Shown one piece after another: positions 48,398-58,175 of a stretch of 64,000 nt of DNA. Position numbers and translations under genes: made by a program. The first letter of the stretch is position 1, and each line of letters starts with the position of its first letter. The stretch is from Candidatus Acidiferrum typicum (GTDB taxonomy: Bacteria; Acidobacteriota; Terriglobia; Acidiferrales; UBA7541): assembly GCA_025463055.1 (NCBI GenBank), contig JAOAPV010000047.1, positions 84,201-148,200 of the forward strand. Direction: 5' to 3'. The notes beneath the pieces were generated by a model, which saw nothing but the letters and a program-made list of their open reading frames with translations, was not told the DNA's origin and searched no databases.

Positions 48398-48703
48398 TTA
48401 GATTGCTCGCGGCGTCGCGGAACCCGGCCGCCGTAGCGGTCGCCGCGCCATTTCCTCCACCGCAGATACTCCACGCCGCGCGAAGTTCACCGCTGGATGG
48501 TTGCTATCCGCCACGCGCGCGACTGCAACTTCCCAGCTCTTCTGCAGCATGTACAAACTCACGATCACAAAAGCGATCGCCGCAAATGCCAGCGCAAACA
48601 ATGCAAAGGCCGCCAGCAGCTCCCTCACAAAGTAAAGCTGCAGCGCAACCAGCACACCCAGGAACCGCCACATCCACTTCCGTCCGTTATCCTTGGTCTT
48701 CAT
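48398..48703 (-). CDS. Small membrane protein of unknown function
   Basis: 101 residues from ATG 48703, supported by AGAGGAC upstream. A basic start (KTKDNGRKWMWR) leads to two close hydrophobic helices (FLGVLVALQLYFVRELLAAF; ALFALAFAAIAFVIVSLYML), then an amphipathic, Arg-rich tail (AVARVADSNHPAVNFARRG; RRPLRRPGSATPRAI). I do not recognise the family. A clean intrinsic terminator follows, which supports it as a real, singly transcribed gene. Confidence 0.7.
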   Translation of the reverse strand: MKTKDNGRKWMWRFLGVLVALQLYFVRELLAAFALFALAFAAIAFVIVSLYMLQKSWEVAVARVADSNHPAVNFARRGVSAVEEMARRPLRRPGSATPRAI

Positions 48704-49201
48704 TCTGTCCTCTGTTGCCGGTCCCTTTGCACTACACCTGCGAGCCGACTGACCTTGGCTTGCGAACTTCGCCAAGCTTCCACTTTGATGCGCGATCCTG
48801 TACTTAGGGTCCACTCCCCGATTACCTGTACCATTTGACACTAAGAGGGGTCCCAAATGCGATGGTACACAAGGTACATTTTGCGATTTAAACCAGTCTA
48901 CTAGTACGCCCATCGAAGAACGCCCTCGTGCTAAGCCCAATAGATCCAATCTGTTATGTACGTACAGGGTTCCCTGTAGGTCTTCGCTGAACATTCACCT
49001 GTCCTCCCTGTGGAAAACCTGACCCTTCGGACAGGCCTTTTTGAAGCTTTCGAGGACAACGGACGAGACAACTCGGGCGCGGTCCACGAAATGGAGTACG
49101 CAAGATATTCGCTTTATATTCGCCTGTCAAGCGGGATTTCCGTCACTAAGTGAAGTGGAAGGAACGCCGATGAAAACGTGAAGGAACTGCTCAGAGACCT
49201 C
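48704..49201. other. Intergenic region with a two-way terminator
   Basis: 498 bp with no credible gene. It carries the promoter of the small membrane-protein gene at its left end and a two-way hairpin terminator at 49014-49042. No other repeat or site was recognised. Confidence 0.45.
49014..49042. terminator. Bidirectional terminator hairpin
   Basis: CCTGACC (49018-49024), loop CTTC, GGACAGG (49029-49035), with one A-A mismatch. Read rightward TTTTT follows at 49038-49042; read leftward TTTT follows from the AAAA at 49014-49017. The leftward use fits the end of the gene at 49202. Confidence 0.6.
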
Positions 49202-50455
49202 TCAGTTCTTCAAACTAGCCGTGGCGCTCGCTTGTTCGCTAGGCCGTCCAAAATCAATTTCGATCTCGCTGTAACGCGGCAGGTTAACGTCCCGACCGTG
49301 CCGTGTAATCAGAAATACTGCCGAGGCTCCCAGCCCGAAATAACGCGCCGCATTGGCAGCCGCCGCATCGCTCATCGCCGCTGCAACTGCTCGAATGGGC
49401 GTCTCCGCCAGATCGTCCGTTACCTTGCCCAGTGCGTATGCAATCCCCAAGTCCACCAACGCATTCGTCACTCCGGGCCTGAGCCCGTGCAGACCGCCTT
49501 CTTCATCGAGCCCGTATTTTGCGCCGGCCTGGGCCTCAACACCTCCCAGCGTTCCCGCGACGGCAAGACTCGCACCCTGAGGTGACGTGATGCGGTCGAT
49601 CCGCAGATGCAAAGACCCGGCGCGGCTCAACATCTTGGGCCGCGCACTCTGGCTGACCGTGCCGTCAACCAAGCTGCCCACCTCAAACAATTTTCCCCCC
49701 AAGCGCACCGGTTCCGCGAGACGCGCCTGGAAGGCGTCATCCTTCCGGTTGTGCGAGGCGCTGACCTGCGTCAATAAGAAAGCGCGTACCTTGCGGGTGC
49801 GGGACTCGTCTGGAGTGTCTGTCTTTCGCACCGTGGACGCTGGCCACAGAGCTCCCTCGTCAAGTTGTAAAACAACCGTTTGTCGCGCTTTCTTGAGGCC
49901 AAACGGCTTCGCGCTGGGCAGCTGCACGCGATGAACCTCCTCGCCACTTCCGATCGTCGGCTCGATCATGGATGCATAACCTGCTCGGAGCGCCGTCGCC
50001 GCCACGACCAAGCTGCCCTGGGGCGCTTCGATATCAGTCTTTGACAATCGAATCGCATACTCCGTCGGCCGGCCCTTCTCCAAAGGGTCAAAAGCGCGCA
50101 CCACCGCGTGCCCAGCTTTTTTCCATGTCCCTGAGTCGTTGCCTACCTTCTTTACGGACTCAATCGTCAGTTTGACTTTCGTTTGCTCTGGAATCGCAAT
50201 ATCATTGCCCGTAAAGACAGGCAGCATCAGCCGGCCCTCTACTACCGAATTCCTCGCCAAGTGCTTCCAATCCGTGCGTTGCGCCAGCTCTATCTGCAAT
50301 AGCGTTCCTTGCGGAGTTCGCACTCCCGCTTCCGTAGTTTGCGGCGCGGACTCCATCGCTCTCCCTCGATCCTGGCTAATGCAAGGGCGTCCTATCAGCA
50401 GTGAGAGAACGAGCCATGTAGACATCCGCCGAACATAAATCCCCGCTGCGTTCAT
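49202..50455 (-). CDS. Secreted protein of unknown function
   Basis: 417 residues from ATG 50455 (AGAGGA just upstream); the frame extends to 50551 without a better start. After a signal segment (STWLVLSLLIGRPCISQ) the protein is mainly beta-type, with LEPI-like stretches such as VVEGRLMLPVFTGNDIAIPE, VKLTIESVKKVGND and HLRIDRITSPQGASLAVAGT. Two similar 'RL...V...VPxGS' units, around 95-140 and 270-330, hint at an internal duplication. A hydrophobic Ala/Gly-rich region near 370-400 (AVAAAMSDAAAANAARYFGL) may be a membrane-associated helix. I do not recognise a named family. It precedes the propeller gene product on the same strand, 133 bp apart, without obvious coupling. Confidence 0.7.
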   Translation of the reverse strand: MNAAGIYVRRMSTWLVLSLLIGRPCISQDRGRAMESAPQTTEAGVRTPQGTLLQIELAQRTDWKHLARNSVVEGRLMLPVFTGNDIAIPEQTKVKLTIESVKKVGNDSGTWKKAGHAVVRAFDPLEKGRPTEYAIRLSKTDIEAPQGSLVVAATALRAGYASMIEPTIGSGEEVHRVQLPSAKPFGLKKARQTVVLQLDEGALWPASTVRKTDTPDESRTRKVRAFLLTQVSASHNRKDDAFQARLAEPVRLGGKLFEVGSLVDGTVSQSARPKMLSRAGSLHLRIDRITSPQGASLAVAGTLGGVEAQAGAKYGLDEEGGLHGLRPGVTNALVDLGIAYALGKVTDDLAETPIRAVAAAMSDAAAANAARYFGLGASAVFLITRHGRDVNLPRYSEIEIDFGRPSEQASATASLKN

Positions 50456-50588
50456 AAATCCTCTCTTGGATATCCGAGCCAATGCCCGGGTCTCTGTGAT
50501 TTGGGAGTTCGCTGATGCCGGGCACATCAGCACTTTCTCCGTGCCCGGCATCAGTGTTCGTCAGTATTTAGTTCGTGGAACGGTTCCT

Positions 50589-53582
50589 TCAGTTTCCGCC
50601 GCTCGATTGCGTCGCTCGCTCTTGGTGCGTGAACGCCTGCATCTGCGATCCACGCCACTTTTTGAGCAGGGCGCTGCGCTTTTTGCTGAGATCATGGCCG
50701 CTGCGCGCCGCCGGATACGGCTCGTTTTCGCCGGCGAGACCTTGCCAAAGGATTAGGTTGTACTTCGCCGAGTCAATCTGATCGGGTCGGTCGAAGTTGA
50801 AGCCCGCGGTTTTCGCCGTCCAATACGCCGCGTTATGCCGCGGCTTCGCGTAGAAGACCGAAAGAAGGTCCTTCTTCAGCGTGTTTTTGGCGGTGGCGGC
50901 TGGGAGCGGAAGTTGCGTCGTGCGAAGAATGTCCGGGACGATAGAATTAAAGTCCCACTTCTTCGCGTCCTTTGAGAATGCATCGGTCATCGGACTTTGC
51001 AACGCGTCGTACGTACCGAGGTGCTCCATCCCAAGAATGTCAACGATCGTCGCGATCATGCTGACCGTCGTGTACCTCGTTGAGACCACCGCACCCTGCT
51101 TCACATACGGTCCCGCAATGAACGCAATGCTGCGATGCGCATCCACGTGGTCCGGCCCATCTTGCGCGTCATCCTCGATCACGAACACCAGCGTATTGCC
51201 GCTGTAGGTCTTGCTCTTCGCTACTCTCTCAACGATCCGGCCGACTGCGTAATCATTGTCCGCAGTGTCGAGCTCGGGCGTGTTCACTCCGTCTATCGAA
51301 GTGCTGAACCTTCCGGTGTGGTCGTTCATTACGCGAACGAATTCCAGGTTCGGCAAGTTGCCATCTTTCTCGAATTGGTCGAATTCCCGCTGCCATTCGT
51401 TGACGCGATAGAAATCCGGAAACGAATCGTCGAAGCCGCGGAAGAACACGTCGGTTACCGGCCGCAAAACACCTTTCGTCGCGGTCGCCACCGGCGTACC
51501 CGATGCAAAGGGATCCCGTATCGTGTTGGGAATGCCACCGATGTTCACTGGGATTTGATATGGAGCCAGGTCAATGAAGAATCCATAGTTGCGGACACTC
51601 AACCCCGCGCGCAACGCGGAGTCCCACAGATACCCCGCGCCTGCCTCCCCTTCCGGGCTGTCTGGAGCCGAAACGTCCCCCGTTCCCAGCAGCAGGTTGT
51701 TCGCGACAGAGGCTGGAAGCGTGTTCATTGCCGGATCGGCAATCGCGCGGTCCGCCGGCGACGCAAACCCCACGTTGACGTTCCGGTTCGTTCCTTCGTA
51801 ATCGTAGTTCAGCCCGCGTCCAGAGTAATTGATCGGCTCGGTCTTCTCGATGGTATCCGCGGCGCGTGCCGAGGTGGACCAGTTCCATCCATCGCCGCTC
51901 ACTTCTCCGCTGTCGTAAAAATTGTCCAGGTCCACGAACTGGTCCGCCAGCGCATGCCAGTTCGGCGTAACGGGCCGCGGGTACACCACGATCGACGGAT
52001 CGCCATTCCCCTTGTCCAGATCACCCAGAATCTGGTCGTAGGTCCGATTCTCTTTCACGATGTAAATCACGTGCCGAATTTTGTTGCGCAGGAACGCCAT
52101 CATTTCTTTGTCTTGATCTTTGGCTTTCCCGTTGTAGTAGTTGTTGCGTGCCACCTGCTCGGTCAAGTCTTCCAACGCTTCTCCGCGCGGCACTGGCAAG
52201 GACAGAAATCCCGCTTTTGTCAGTTGCCACATGTAGGAATTGCTGGCCGCACAGCCCGCTTCGGTTCCACCCGGCCGCACCGAAGCAGCGTCGCGGCAAC
52301 CTTTCGGGTTCGGTCCCGCGTTGCTCTTGCCGTTCACCACGTACAGCATCGAGCCGTCCGCGCTCACACTCGCCGAGTTCGGATACCATCCAGTCGGAAT
52401 TAGTCCAACAAGTTGACTCTTGCCGACAGCGCTGTCATCGCCGTCCGGTGCCAGCCGAATCACTGCGACTGAATTCGCCCCTCCATTCGTGACGTACAAG
52501 AATCCGCCGTCGCTCGATACCGTCACGCTGTTCGGGCTGCTGCCTTTGTACCCACGCTCGTTCGCAAACACGGACTTCGGCGCCGTCGTTCCGATCTCCT
52601 CAACCACGCTGTGCGTCTTCGTGCTGATCACCGCCACCGCATCGCTGCTCGATTCTGCAACGTACAGTCGCGTCTGCTTGGGGTTCAGCGCCAGTCGCGT
52701 CGGCTGCCCCTTCACTTTAATCCGGTCCGTCACCGCCAGGGCGTTCCCCGCAAGATCTACAACAACGATTTCCCGGTCTCGCGCGCTGGACACAAATGCC
52801 GTGTTGCTCCCCTGAATCGCCACCCACTCCGGATACGTCCCGCCCGCCTTTCCGCCCCCAGGCCGCAGGTCCAATTCGCCGAGGACCGCGCGGCCGGCGA
52901 TATCAACCAAGCTCACCGAATCGTTCTCGTAATTCGCCACCAGCAGCCGCTTGCCATCGCCCGTCACAGCCAGACCCATAGCACCAGGAGTGATGCTTCC
53001 GAGCGCAATCGCCCCGCTGTGTCCAAGTTTCACCGGCGTCCCGCTTTCCGCCCAACTCGACCCGTTCCAGTCATAAAAATGCACGTTGTCGTCAGGCCCG
53101 CCGCTAACGTAGAACTCTTTCCCACTCGGATTAAACGCCAACCCGTCATAAGCGTTGGGCACTTGCAACACTTGCATCTGCAGCGGCTTACCACCCGAAA
53201 TATCGAAAACGAATATGTATTCGTTCGATTCCGCAGGATTCGTCTTGCCCGCATTCGGCCCCGATGTAAAATTCTGTTTGTTATAGCCGCTGGTCAGGAT
53301 CAGCAGCGTCTTCCCATCTGGACTCACCGCCGTGGTAACTGCTTGCCCCACAGTGAAAGCCGGGTCCGAAACTAATCCTGGGTTCAACGCCTGAAAATTC
53401 GAGCCCGGCGCTGCATTCGGCGTGATGCGTACGCCCGTGGGAAGAAACGTTCCCTTCTCCGCTTTCTCGTCGCCATCCGCTTTTGTGGCGGAAACACGAG
53501 TCAGTGCAACGATCCCGAGCACGCTGAGCGCGAATGCTGACACTCGTACCCACGGCCTGCGGGGTAGGCCATTTCCTATCAT
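50589..53582 (-). CDS. Secreted YVTN beta-propeller / phosphoesterase fusion
   Basis: 997 residues. After a signal segment, residues 60-440 form a YVTN/YncE-like propeller with repeated blades (TAVSPDGKTLLILTSGYNKQ; LAVTGDGKRLLVANYENDSV; LALNPKQTRLYVAESSSDAV; VTVSSDGGFLYVTNGGANSV). From about 500 a phosphoesterase of the AcpA / phospholipase C family follows: IRHVIYIVKENRTYDQILGD supplies the metal Glu-Asn, then DNFYDSGEVSGDGWNWS, DHTGRFS and the later metal region VIEDDAQDGPDHVDAHRS. The domain hydrolyses phosphate esters or phospholipids in relatives. GAGGAGGG gives a strong ribosome site. It is a single gene; periplasmic phosphate scavenging is a reasonable guess, and a PstS-like gene lies just upstream. 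Confidence 0.92.
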   Translation of the reverse strand: MIGNGLPRRPWVRVSAFALSVLGIVALTRVSATKADGDEKAEKGTFLPTGVRITPNAAPGSNFQALNPGLVSDPAFTVGQAVTTAVSPDGKTLLILTSGYNKQNFTSGPNAGKTNPAESNEYIFVFDISGGKPLQMQVLQVPNAYDGLAFNPSGKEFYVSGGPDDNVHFYDWNGSSWAESGTPVKLGHSGAIALGSITPGAMGLAVTGDGKRLLVANYENDSVSLVDIAGRAVLGELDLRPGGGKAGGTYPEWVAIQGSNTAFVSSARDREIVVVDLAGNALAVTDRIKVKGQPTRLALNPKQTRLYVAESSSDAVAVISTKTHSVVEEIGTTAPKSVFANERGYKGSSPNSVTVSSDGGFLYVTNGGANSVAVIRLAPDGDDSAVGKSQLVGLIPTGWYPNSASVSADGSMLYVVNGKSNAGPNPKGCRDAASVRPGGTEAGCAASNSYMWQLTKAGFLSLPVPRGEALEDLTEQVARNNYYNGKAKDQDKEMMAFLRNKIRHVIYIVKENRTYDQILGDLDKGNGDPSIVVYPRPVTPNWHALADQFVDLDNFYDSGEVSGDGWNWSTSARAADTIEKTEPINYSGRGLNYDYEGTNRNVNVGFASPADRAIADPAMNTLPASVANNLLLGTGDVSAPDSPEGEAGAGYLWDSALRAGLSVRNYGFFIDLAPYQIPVNIGGIPNTIRDPFASGTPVATATKGVLRPVTDVFFRGFDDSFPDFYRVNEWQREFDQFEKDGNLPNLEFVRVMNDHTGRFSTSIDGVNTPELDTADNDYAVGRIVERVAKSKTYSGNTLVFVIEDDAQDGPDHVDAHRSIAFIAGPYVKQGAVVSTRYTTVSMIATIVDILGMEHLGTYDALQSPMTDAFSKDAKKWDFNSIVPDILRTTQLPLPAATAKNTLKKDLLSVFYAKPRHNAAYWTAKTAGFNFDRPDQIDSAKYNLILWQGLAGENEPYPAARSGHDLSKKRSALLKKWRGSQMQAFTHQERATQSSGGN

Positions 53583-53782
53583 GCTTCCCTCCTCAACTTT
53601 TTCTCAGGTCGTCTTAGGCGATTTCGTTTTCTAGGTTCCCGTGATATTCCTTGAACGGGCTGGGTCAAGCAAGTGGAAATTTAGGCGTGTTTTGTTTCTG
53701 CGACTTCTTCCGAAAATGAATAATCAGACAAAATCGATTGGCGGGAACACTTGCGGATAACGGCAGCCACCTCAACGAGAAA

Positions 53783-54268
53783 CTAATTCCCCTTCAGCGC
53801 ATACCCCACATCGAACGGCAGCTTGCCATCCACCCGCAACACCTTCACCCCGCTGTTGATCGCGTACACATCCAAAATTCCCACGGCTCCAGGCATAGCT
53901 TCCACGGTTCGCAGCAAATCCTCGTCGCTTTCGACGACGCGCACCACCACCCGCGTCTCATTCAGCTTGGCAATCGCGCTCTTGACCTCGCTCGCCGGCA
54001 CGCCAAACAGCTTCTGCACCGCCACATGCAAATCCGGAGACTCCGGATCCTTTATGACCAGAGTAAAACCATGTCCGTCCGACCATGTCTTCTGTGTGCC
54101 TTTGCAGAGCTTCGCCAATTCCGTCAGTGGCACATCCTGCAGCTTGCTTCCAGCCGAAGCGACCACCGCCATGTTCTTCACTGCCGGCGCCGCACTAACC
54201 GCCAGCAACGCGCCTGTGCACATCAGCGCCATCATGCGGAGCCCATCGCCCCATCGTTGTGCCTTCAT
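53783..54268 (-). CDS. Short PstS-like periplasmic phosphate-binding protein
   Basis: 161 residues if ATG 54268 is used, or 164 from ATG 54277; GAGGGG sits between the two possibilities and fits 54268 better. After the signal peptide (MMALMCTGALLAVSAAPAVK) one PBP-like lobe is seen: NMAVVASAGSKLQDVPLTEL, CKGTQKTWSDGHGFTLVIKD, and AMPGAVGILDVYAINSGVKV. It is about half the length of a standard PstS, as in the short 'PBP-like' group. No phosphate transporter genes are adjacent, so it may act alone or in sensing. Confidence 0.8.
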   Translation of the reverse strand: MKAQRWGDGLRMMALMCTGALLAVSAAPAVKNMAVVASAGSKLQDVPLTELAKLCKGTQKTWSDGHGFTLVIKDPESPDLHVAVQKLFGVPASEVKSAIAKLNETRVVVRVVESDEDLLRTVEAMPGAVGILDVYAINSGVKVLRVDGKLPFDVGYALKGN

Positions 54269-54493
54269 AAACCTCATTACCCCTCGTCGAGATTAGTCTG
54301 AAGTATTCGCTCCGCCCTCCAAATAGCACAAGAAAACATTGCTCCTCTTGTGTCTAACCGTGCGACTCCCGCGCAAACGTAACCATCCCGCATCGCCTGT
54401 ACCTCCGGCCAGTATGCCGTCGCGAGCGTCGCACGCTAACGTGGTCCTGCACGGGCCGTTCAGCGTCTTTACTAAAATAGAGGTGTGTGCTCA

Positions 54494-56026
54494 ATGAACC
54501 GCTTCTCAGCGCGCGTTCTTCTTCTGATTTTCCCGTCGTTGTTGGGATGCCCGGCTTGGGCGCAGACCTCCGCGCCGCGTATCGAAGTCGCCAAAGCGCG
54601 CAGCAAAAGCCCCGCGGCGAAAGTTGTTCCAATTGTCCGCCAACAACTCTTCGGCAGCATCCCGGTTTCCACGCGCTCGGAACAAGCCCGCAAATTTGTC
54701 GAAATCTCCCTCGATAAATACGAAAACCACATCGTCGACGCCGCTCTCGCCAACGCCCGCAACGCCATTAAAAAAGATCCGCAGTTCGCCCTCGGCTACG
54801 CCACCCTTTCGCTCGCCTCTTTGGGCGGCATCCCGGATTCCGCCGCTCTCGGCCGCGCAAAGGCACTTCTTCCTCACGCAACTCTCGACGAGCAACTCCT
54901 AATCCGCTGGATGACCAGCATCAGCGACCGCGACCTCCTTCCCGCCATCACCGCCATGAACGATCTTCTGAAGCGCTATCCCGACAACAAGCACGTCCTC
55001 TACATCGTTGCCGATTGGCTCTACTATCTGCAGGACTACGACCGCTCTCGCCAGATGCTGGAGACCATTCACCACCTGGATCCGGACTTTCCGCCCGCCC
55101 TCAATCTCCTCGCCTACGCCTACATTCAAACCGGCACGCCGGACCCCCAAAAAGCCGTCGCCTCTCTAAAGCGTTACGCCGAACTGCTGCCGAACTCTCC
55201 CAATCCCGAAGACTCTCTCGGTGAAATCCTTCGCTTCTCCGGTGACGACGAAGGTTCTCTCGAGCATTATTCCGCCGCCTTGAACATTGATCCCACTTAC
55301 ATTTCGTCGCATTACGGACTTGGAGACACTTCCGCCCTCATGGGCAATTATCCCCGCGCGCGCGATGAATATGATAATGCCACCGTCATCGCCAACAACC
55401 CGCGCGACCGCACTCACTCCGAATTTCAGAAAGCGCTCGTCTATTTCTGGGAAGGCCAGCAGGCGGAAGGACGCAAAGCGCTCGACGCTCTCAATGAAAA
55501 AGCACGCCATCAAAAAGAGCCCTATTCGCGATTCGAGATTGGCTTCGGTCGCGCCATGTTAGCCGCGGATCCCGGTCTCGAACTGGAGCAACTTCGCTCC
55601 CTGGAAATCTGGCTGCAAGATCCAATCGATGGGTTAAGCGAAGCCGATCGCGATAATTCGCACGCCCAGGTTCTTCGTGAGCGCGCTCGCATCTCGGCTG
55701 CACGTGGCGAAACGGCCCTCGCGGAAGCCAGCGTCCGCAAACTCGAGCAACTCGCCGCGCAGTCGCGCGATCTGCTCGTCGAGAACAGCTACGAATCCGC
55801 TCGCGGCTACCTGCTCGCCGCGAAAGGCGATCTCGCTAACGCCGTCGATGAACTCGCCGCCGACCCGCGCTCGCTGCTCGCATTAGATCAGCTCGCCGCC
55901 GCCCAGGAGAAACTAGGCAACGCCCCGGCCGCTGAAGCCACCCGCACCCGCATCAAGTATCTCCGCGCACCCACGGTCGAATGGTATCTGCTGACCACCG
56001 CCCGCGCACCACAACCAACTTCGTAA
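54494..56026 (+). CDS. Secreted tetratricopeptide-repeat protein
   Basis: 510 residues from ATG 54494 with GAGGTG upstream; a GTG at 54485 is in frame but less likely. After a signal peptide (VLLLIFPSLLGCPAWAQ) the protein is almost all helical repeats of TPR kind: AALANARNAIKKDPQFALGY, VADWLYYLQDYDRSRQMLET, NSPNPEDSLGEILRFSGDDE, HYGLGDTSALMGNYPRARDE and LAAAQEKLGNAPAAEATRTR near the end. TPRs bind partner proteins; the partner is unknown. It is divergent from the PstS-like gene and converges with the DUF4097 gene. Confidence 0.88.
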   Translation: MNRFSARVLLLIFPSLLGCPAWAQTSAPRIEVAKARSKSPAAKVVPIVRQQLFGSIPVSTRSEQARKFVEISLDKYENHIVDAALANARNAIKKDPQFALGYATLSLASLGGIPDSAALGRAKALLPHATLDEQLLIRWMTSISDRDLLPAITAMNDLLKRYPDNKHVLYIVADWLYYLQDYDRSRQMLETIHHLDPDFPPALNLLAYAYIQTGTPDPQKAVASLKRYAELLPNSPNPEDSLGEILRFSGDDEGSLEHYSAALNIDPTYISSHYGLGDTSALMGNYPRARDEYDNATVIANNPRDRTHSEFQKALVYFWEGQQAEGRKALDALNEKARHQKEPYSRFEIGFGRAMLAADPGLELEQLRSLEIWLQDPIDGLSEADRDNSHAQVLRERARISAARGETALAEASVRKLEQLAAQSRDLLVENSYESARGYLLAAKGDLANAVDELAADPRSLLALDQLAAAQEKLGNAPAAEATRTRIKYLRAPTVEWYLLTTARAPQPTS

Positions 56027-56162
56027 CTCCACAACTGAGAAGCCAGCCGCGCGATGAAAGCTCTTCCGTCATGGGCGGCTCCACGGTACGCGTGCACATG
56101 TCAATGTGATAAAAGACCAGTAGCAATGAGTACGGCGTGATCTTACGATTTGTAGCTCACCG

Positions 56163-57035
56163 CTACCGCGGGTTGCCCGCCTTCCGAATATATATCTGCC
56201 CCTGAAAATTCCTGAATTGAATTTCCGGGCCGCCGCCATTGATCGTCCCGTGCACCGTCTTATCAATCTTCACCCGGTATTTGCCGCCCTTCCCGCGGCT
56301 GTCTTCCACCACCGGCTGCGACGCCGCTGCCTTGAGCTGCACATCAAAATCGCTGAACACGTCCCCTTGATCCGAACGAATGCTGACGTTCGCCTTCAAA
56401 TCGGCGGGAAACGTCACGTCAATATCGCCATTCAACGAACTGAAGGCCATGGCCTTCTGTGGCTCCACTCGCGTCAACGTCGCGTACAGACGCCCATTCA
56501 GCGCGTGCGCCACCACACTGCCGGAAACGTTGTTCAGTGTAACCGCTCCATTTATGTCATCGACGTCCAGTTCACCTTCCACGCCCGTCACCACGATGTC
56601 TCCATCGTTCACCGCGCGCAGCTTCAGCGACGTGTGCACCGGAACCGAAACCGAAACATCGATCGGATGCATATACGATTCGGTGTTGATGTTGACTTCG
56701 TTGTTTTCCTCCTCCACGGAAAGGCCAGTGCTTGAAATCGCCAACCGTTTAGGCCCACCCTCATTGCGCGAATTTTCGCGATTGCGCATATGCGCTTCCA
56801 CCACAACTTCCTTCCCTTCGTAAGCCTTCACGGTGATTCCGCCGTTCACCATGCTGACCTTAACGCGTGCCGGCCGGGACGGATCGCTCAGCGTCACGGG
56901 AATGCGGTCCACGCCCGATTGCGTCTGCCCCTGTGCGCGCGTGTTCCCGGCGCCCAAACCTAGCGCCGCCGCCGCAATCGCCACCAACACCAACTTCGCT
57001 GAAATCGAAGAAAACTGCCTAATTTGCTTATTCAT
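56163..57035 (-). CDS. DUF4097-family secreted protein (last gene of ECF sigma operon)
   Basis: 290 residues from ATG 57035, 8 bp inside the end of the upstream gene; ATG 57062 is an alternative. Signal peptide (LVLVAIAAAALGLGAGNTRA), then a right-handed beta repeat typical of DUF4097: VKVSMVNGGITVKAYEGKEV, LRAVNDGDIVVTGVEGELDV, and AFSSLNGDIDVTFPADLKA. The repeated 'NG-D/I' turns fit a beta-helix adhesin-like fold. It ends the operon sigma, anti-sigma, DUF4097, DUF4097, and so is likely exported under control of that sigma factor. Function unknown. Confidence 0.87.
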   Translation of the reverse strand: MNKQIRQFSSISAKLVLVAIAAAALGLGAGNTRAQGQTQSGVDRIPVTLSDPSRPARVKVSMVNGGITVKAYEGKEVVVEAHMRNRENSRNEGGPKRLAISSTGLSVEEENNEVNINTESYMHPIDVSVSVPVHTSLKLRAVNDGDIVVTGVEGELDVDDINGAVTLNNVSGSVVAHALNGRLYATLTRVEPQKAMAFSSLNGDIDVTFPADLKANVSIRSDQGDVFSDFDVQLKAAASQPVVEDSRGKGGKYRVKIDKTVHGTINGGGPEIQFRNFQGQIYIRKAGNPR

Positions 57036-58164
57036 GGTTTTCCAAAATCCGAATGTCTCCATTTAAATTTTCCACCTTGATCTGCGGACCACCCGCATTT
57101 ATCCGCGCTCCCGTGTACCGGTCCGCCCGAAAGACCACCTTCGCTCCGTGACGCTCCTCCTGCATGCCCTGCAGCGGTAAGGCCGTAACCGGGAAGTCGC
57201 TATAAATCCCGCCATTAAAAGTCTTGAATCGGAAGTCCGCGGAGAGGTCGCGTGCAAACTGCAGCTCGATAGCCCCATTCACCGTCTCGAAATCCGATTC
57301 CTCGCGCGGATTCTGCCTAAACGACACCTTTACCGGCCCATTCACCGTGCGCGCCGTCCCCGACCCCGCGATATTGCGAATCTGAATATCTCCATTCACA
57401 TTGCGCACCAGGAAGCTGCCGTTGATATCGCGCACCGAAACGCGCCCTTCATTCACCGTCTTGATCTTGATGTCCACGTCGCGTGGCACCTGCACCTGAA
57501 AATCCATCTTCACCACGTACCCGTCATCGTCGCGCGACCGGCCGCAATCGTGGCAATTGCACCGGAATGGCCCGTTAACGTACAGCTTCAGCGCATCCGC
57601 TTGTTGCGTAACATCCAGGGTCACTTCCTTTTTCGCCTGCTCGATTTTCCCCTTCGATTCCGCTCGGATGCTCTTGTTCACGGTGAGCTGCGCCTGGTCC
57701 GACGCCGCGCCCACAACTTCGATCGAACCCCAAACATTGTCGATTTCCAGCGTCCGCCGTCCTGCTCCGGCCGGCATCGCGAAAGACTTCTCGATTTTTT
57801 CCTGCTCATGTTCCGTGAAGCTCGCGTCCTCGTGGTCGACGTCTACATCGACGTCGTCTCGATCGATGTCGTCCTGATCGTGATCCGCATCCATCTCCGG
57901 CTCGTCTCTATCGATATCCACGTCGACCTGTGGTTCTTCCACGTCCATCTCTATATCCATCTGTGGCTCCTCCACATCCATCTCCATGTCGACATCCATG
58001 TCCATCTCTCGCTCTTCTTCATCCACATCCACGTGAGCGGAGGGCCGTTCCTGCTGCACCGAAAGGACCGCCTGCTTCTCAGGAGTGTTCCGCATCGCCT
58101 GCACCGGCCAGAGCAGTAACGCCATCCCGGACGCCAGTGCCGAAAGCAAATATGTATTGGTCAT
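57028..58164 (-). CDS. DUF4097-family protein with Asp/Met/Val-rich acidic repeat
   Basis: 378 residues, start supported by GAGGAGC. After a short hydrophobic start (LSALASGMALLLWPVQA), residues 45-113 are an extreme acidic tract in which Asp/Glu alternates with Met, Val or Ile and MDVEEPQ recurs twice; the DNA shows a matching 6-base period. A normal DUF4097 beta-repeat region follows (LEIDNVWGSIEVVGAASDQA; VKTVNEGRVSVRDINGSFLV; INAGGPQIKVENLNGDIRIL), broken by a Cys cluster FRCNCHDCGRSRDDDG at about 200-215. The acidic tract could bind metal ions or act as a charged spacer. It lies between the anti-sigma factor gene (11 bp) and the second DUF4097 gene. Confidence 0.85.
   Translation of the reverse strand: MTNTYLLSALASGMALLLWPVQAMRNTPEKQAVLSVQQERPSAHVDVDEEEREMDMDVDMEMDVEEPQMDIEMDVEEPQVDVDIDRDEPEMDADHDQDDIDRDDVDVDVDHEDASFTEHEQEKIEKSFAMPAGAGRRTLEIDNVWGSIEVVGAASDQAQLTVNKSIRAESKGKIEQAKKEVTLDVTQQADALKLYVNGPFRCNCHDCGRSRDDDGYVVKMDFQVQVPRDVDIKIKTVNEGRVSVRDINGSFLVRNVNGDIQIRNIAGSGTARTVNGPVKVSFRQNPREESDFETVNGAIELQFARDLSADFRFKTFNGGIYSDFPVTALPLQGMQEERHGAKVVFRADRYTGARINAGGPQIKVENLNGDIRILENHE
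57826..58032 (-). repeat. In-frame repeat coding for the acidic Asp/Met/Val tract
   Basis: About 200 bp in which GAC/GAT alternates with ATG/GTG/ATC codons, giving a 6-base periodicity, with a longer unit coding MDVEEPQ that occurs twice. Such DNA is prone to slippage, so length may vary between strains. Confidence 0.7.
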
Positions 58165-58175
58165 CGCTCAGCTCC

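Noticed and set aside
51135..52403. 422-codon open frame on the plus strand
   Set aside because: Antisense to the propeller-phosphoesterase gene, with no domain, start site or neighbour support.
57550..58119. His/Val/Leu-rich open frame on the plus strand
   Set aside because: It is the exact reverse of the acidic repeat in the DUF4097 gene, so its own repeat character is a by-product.
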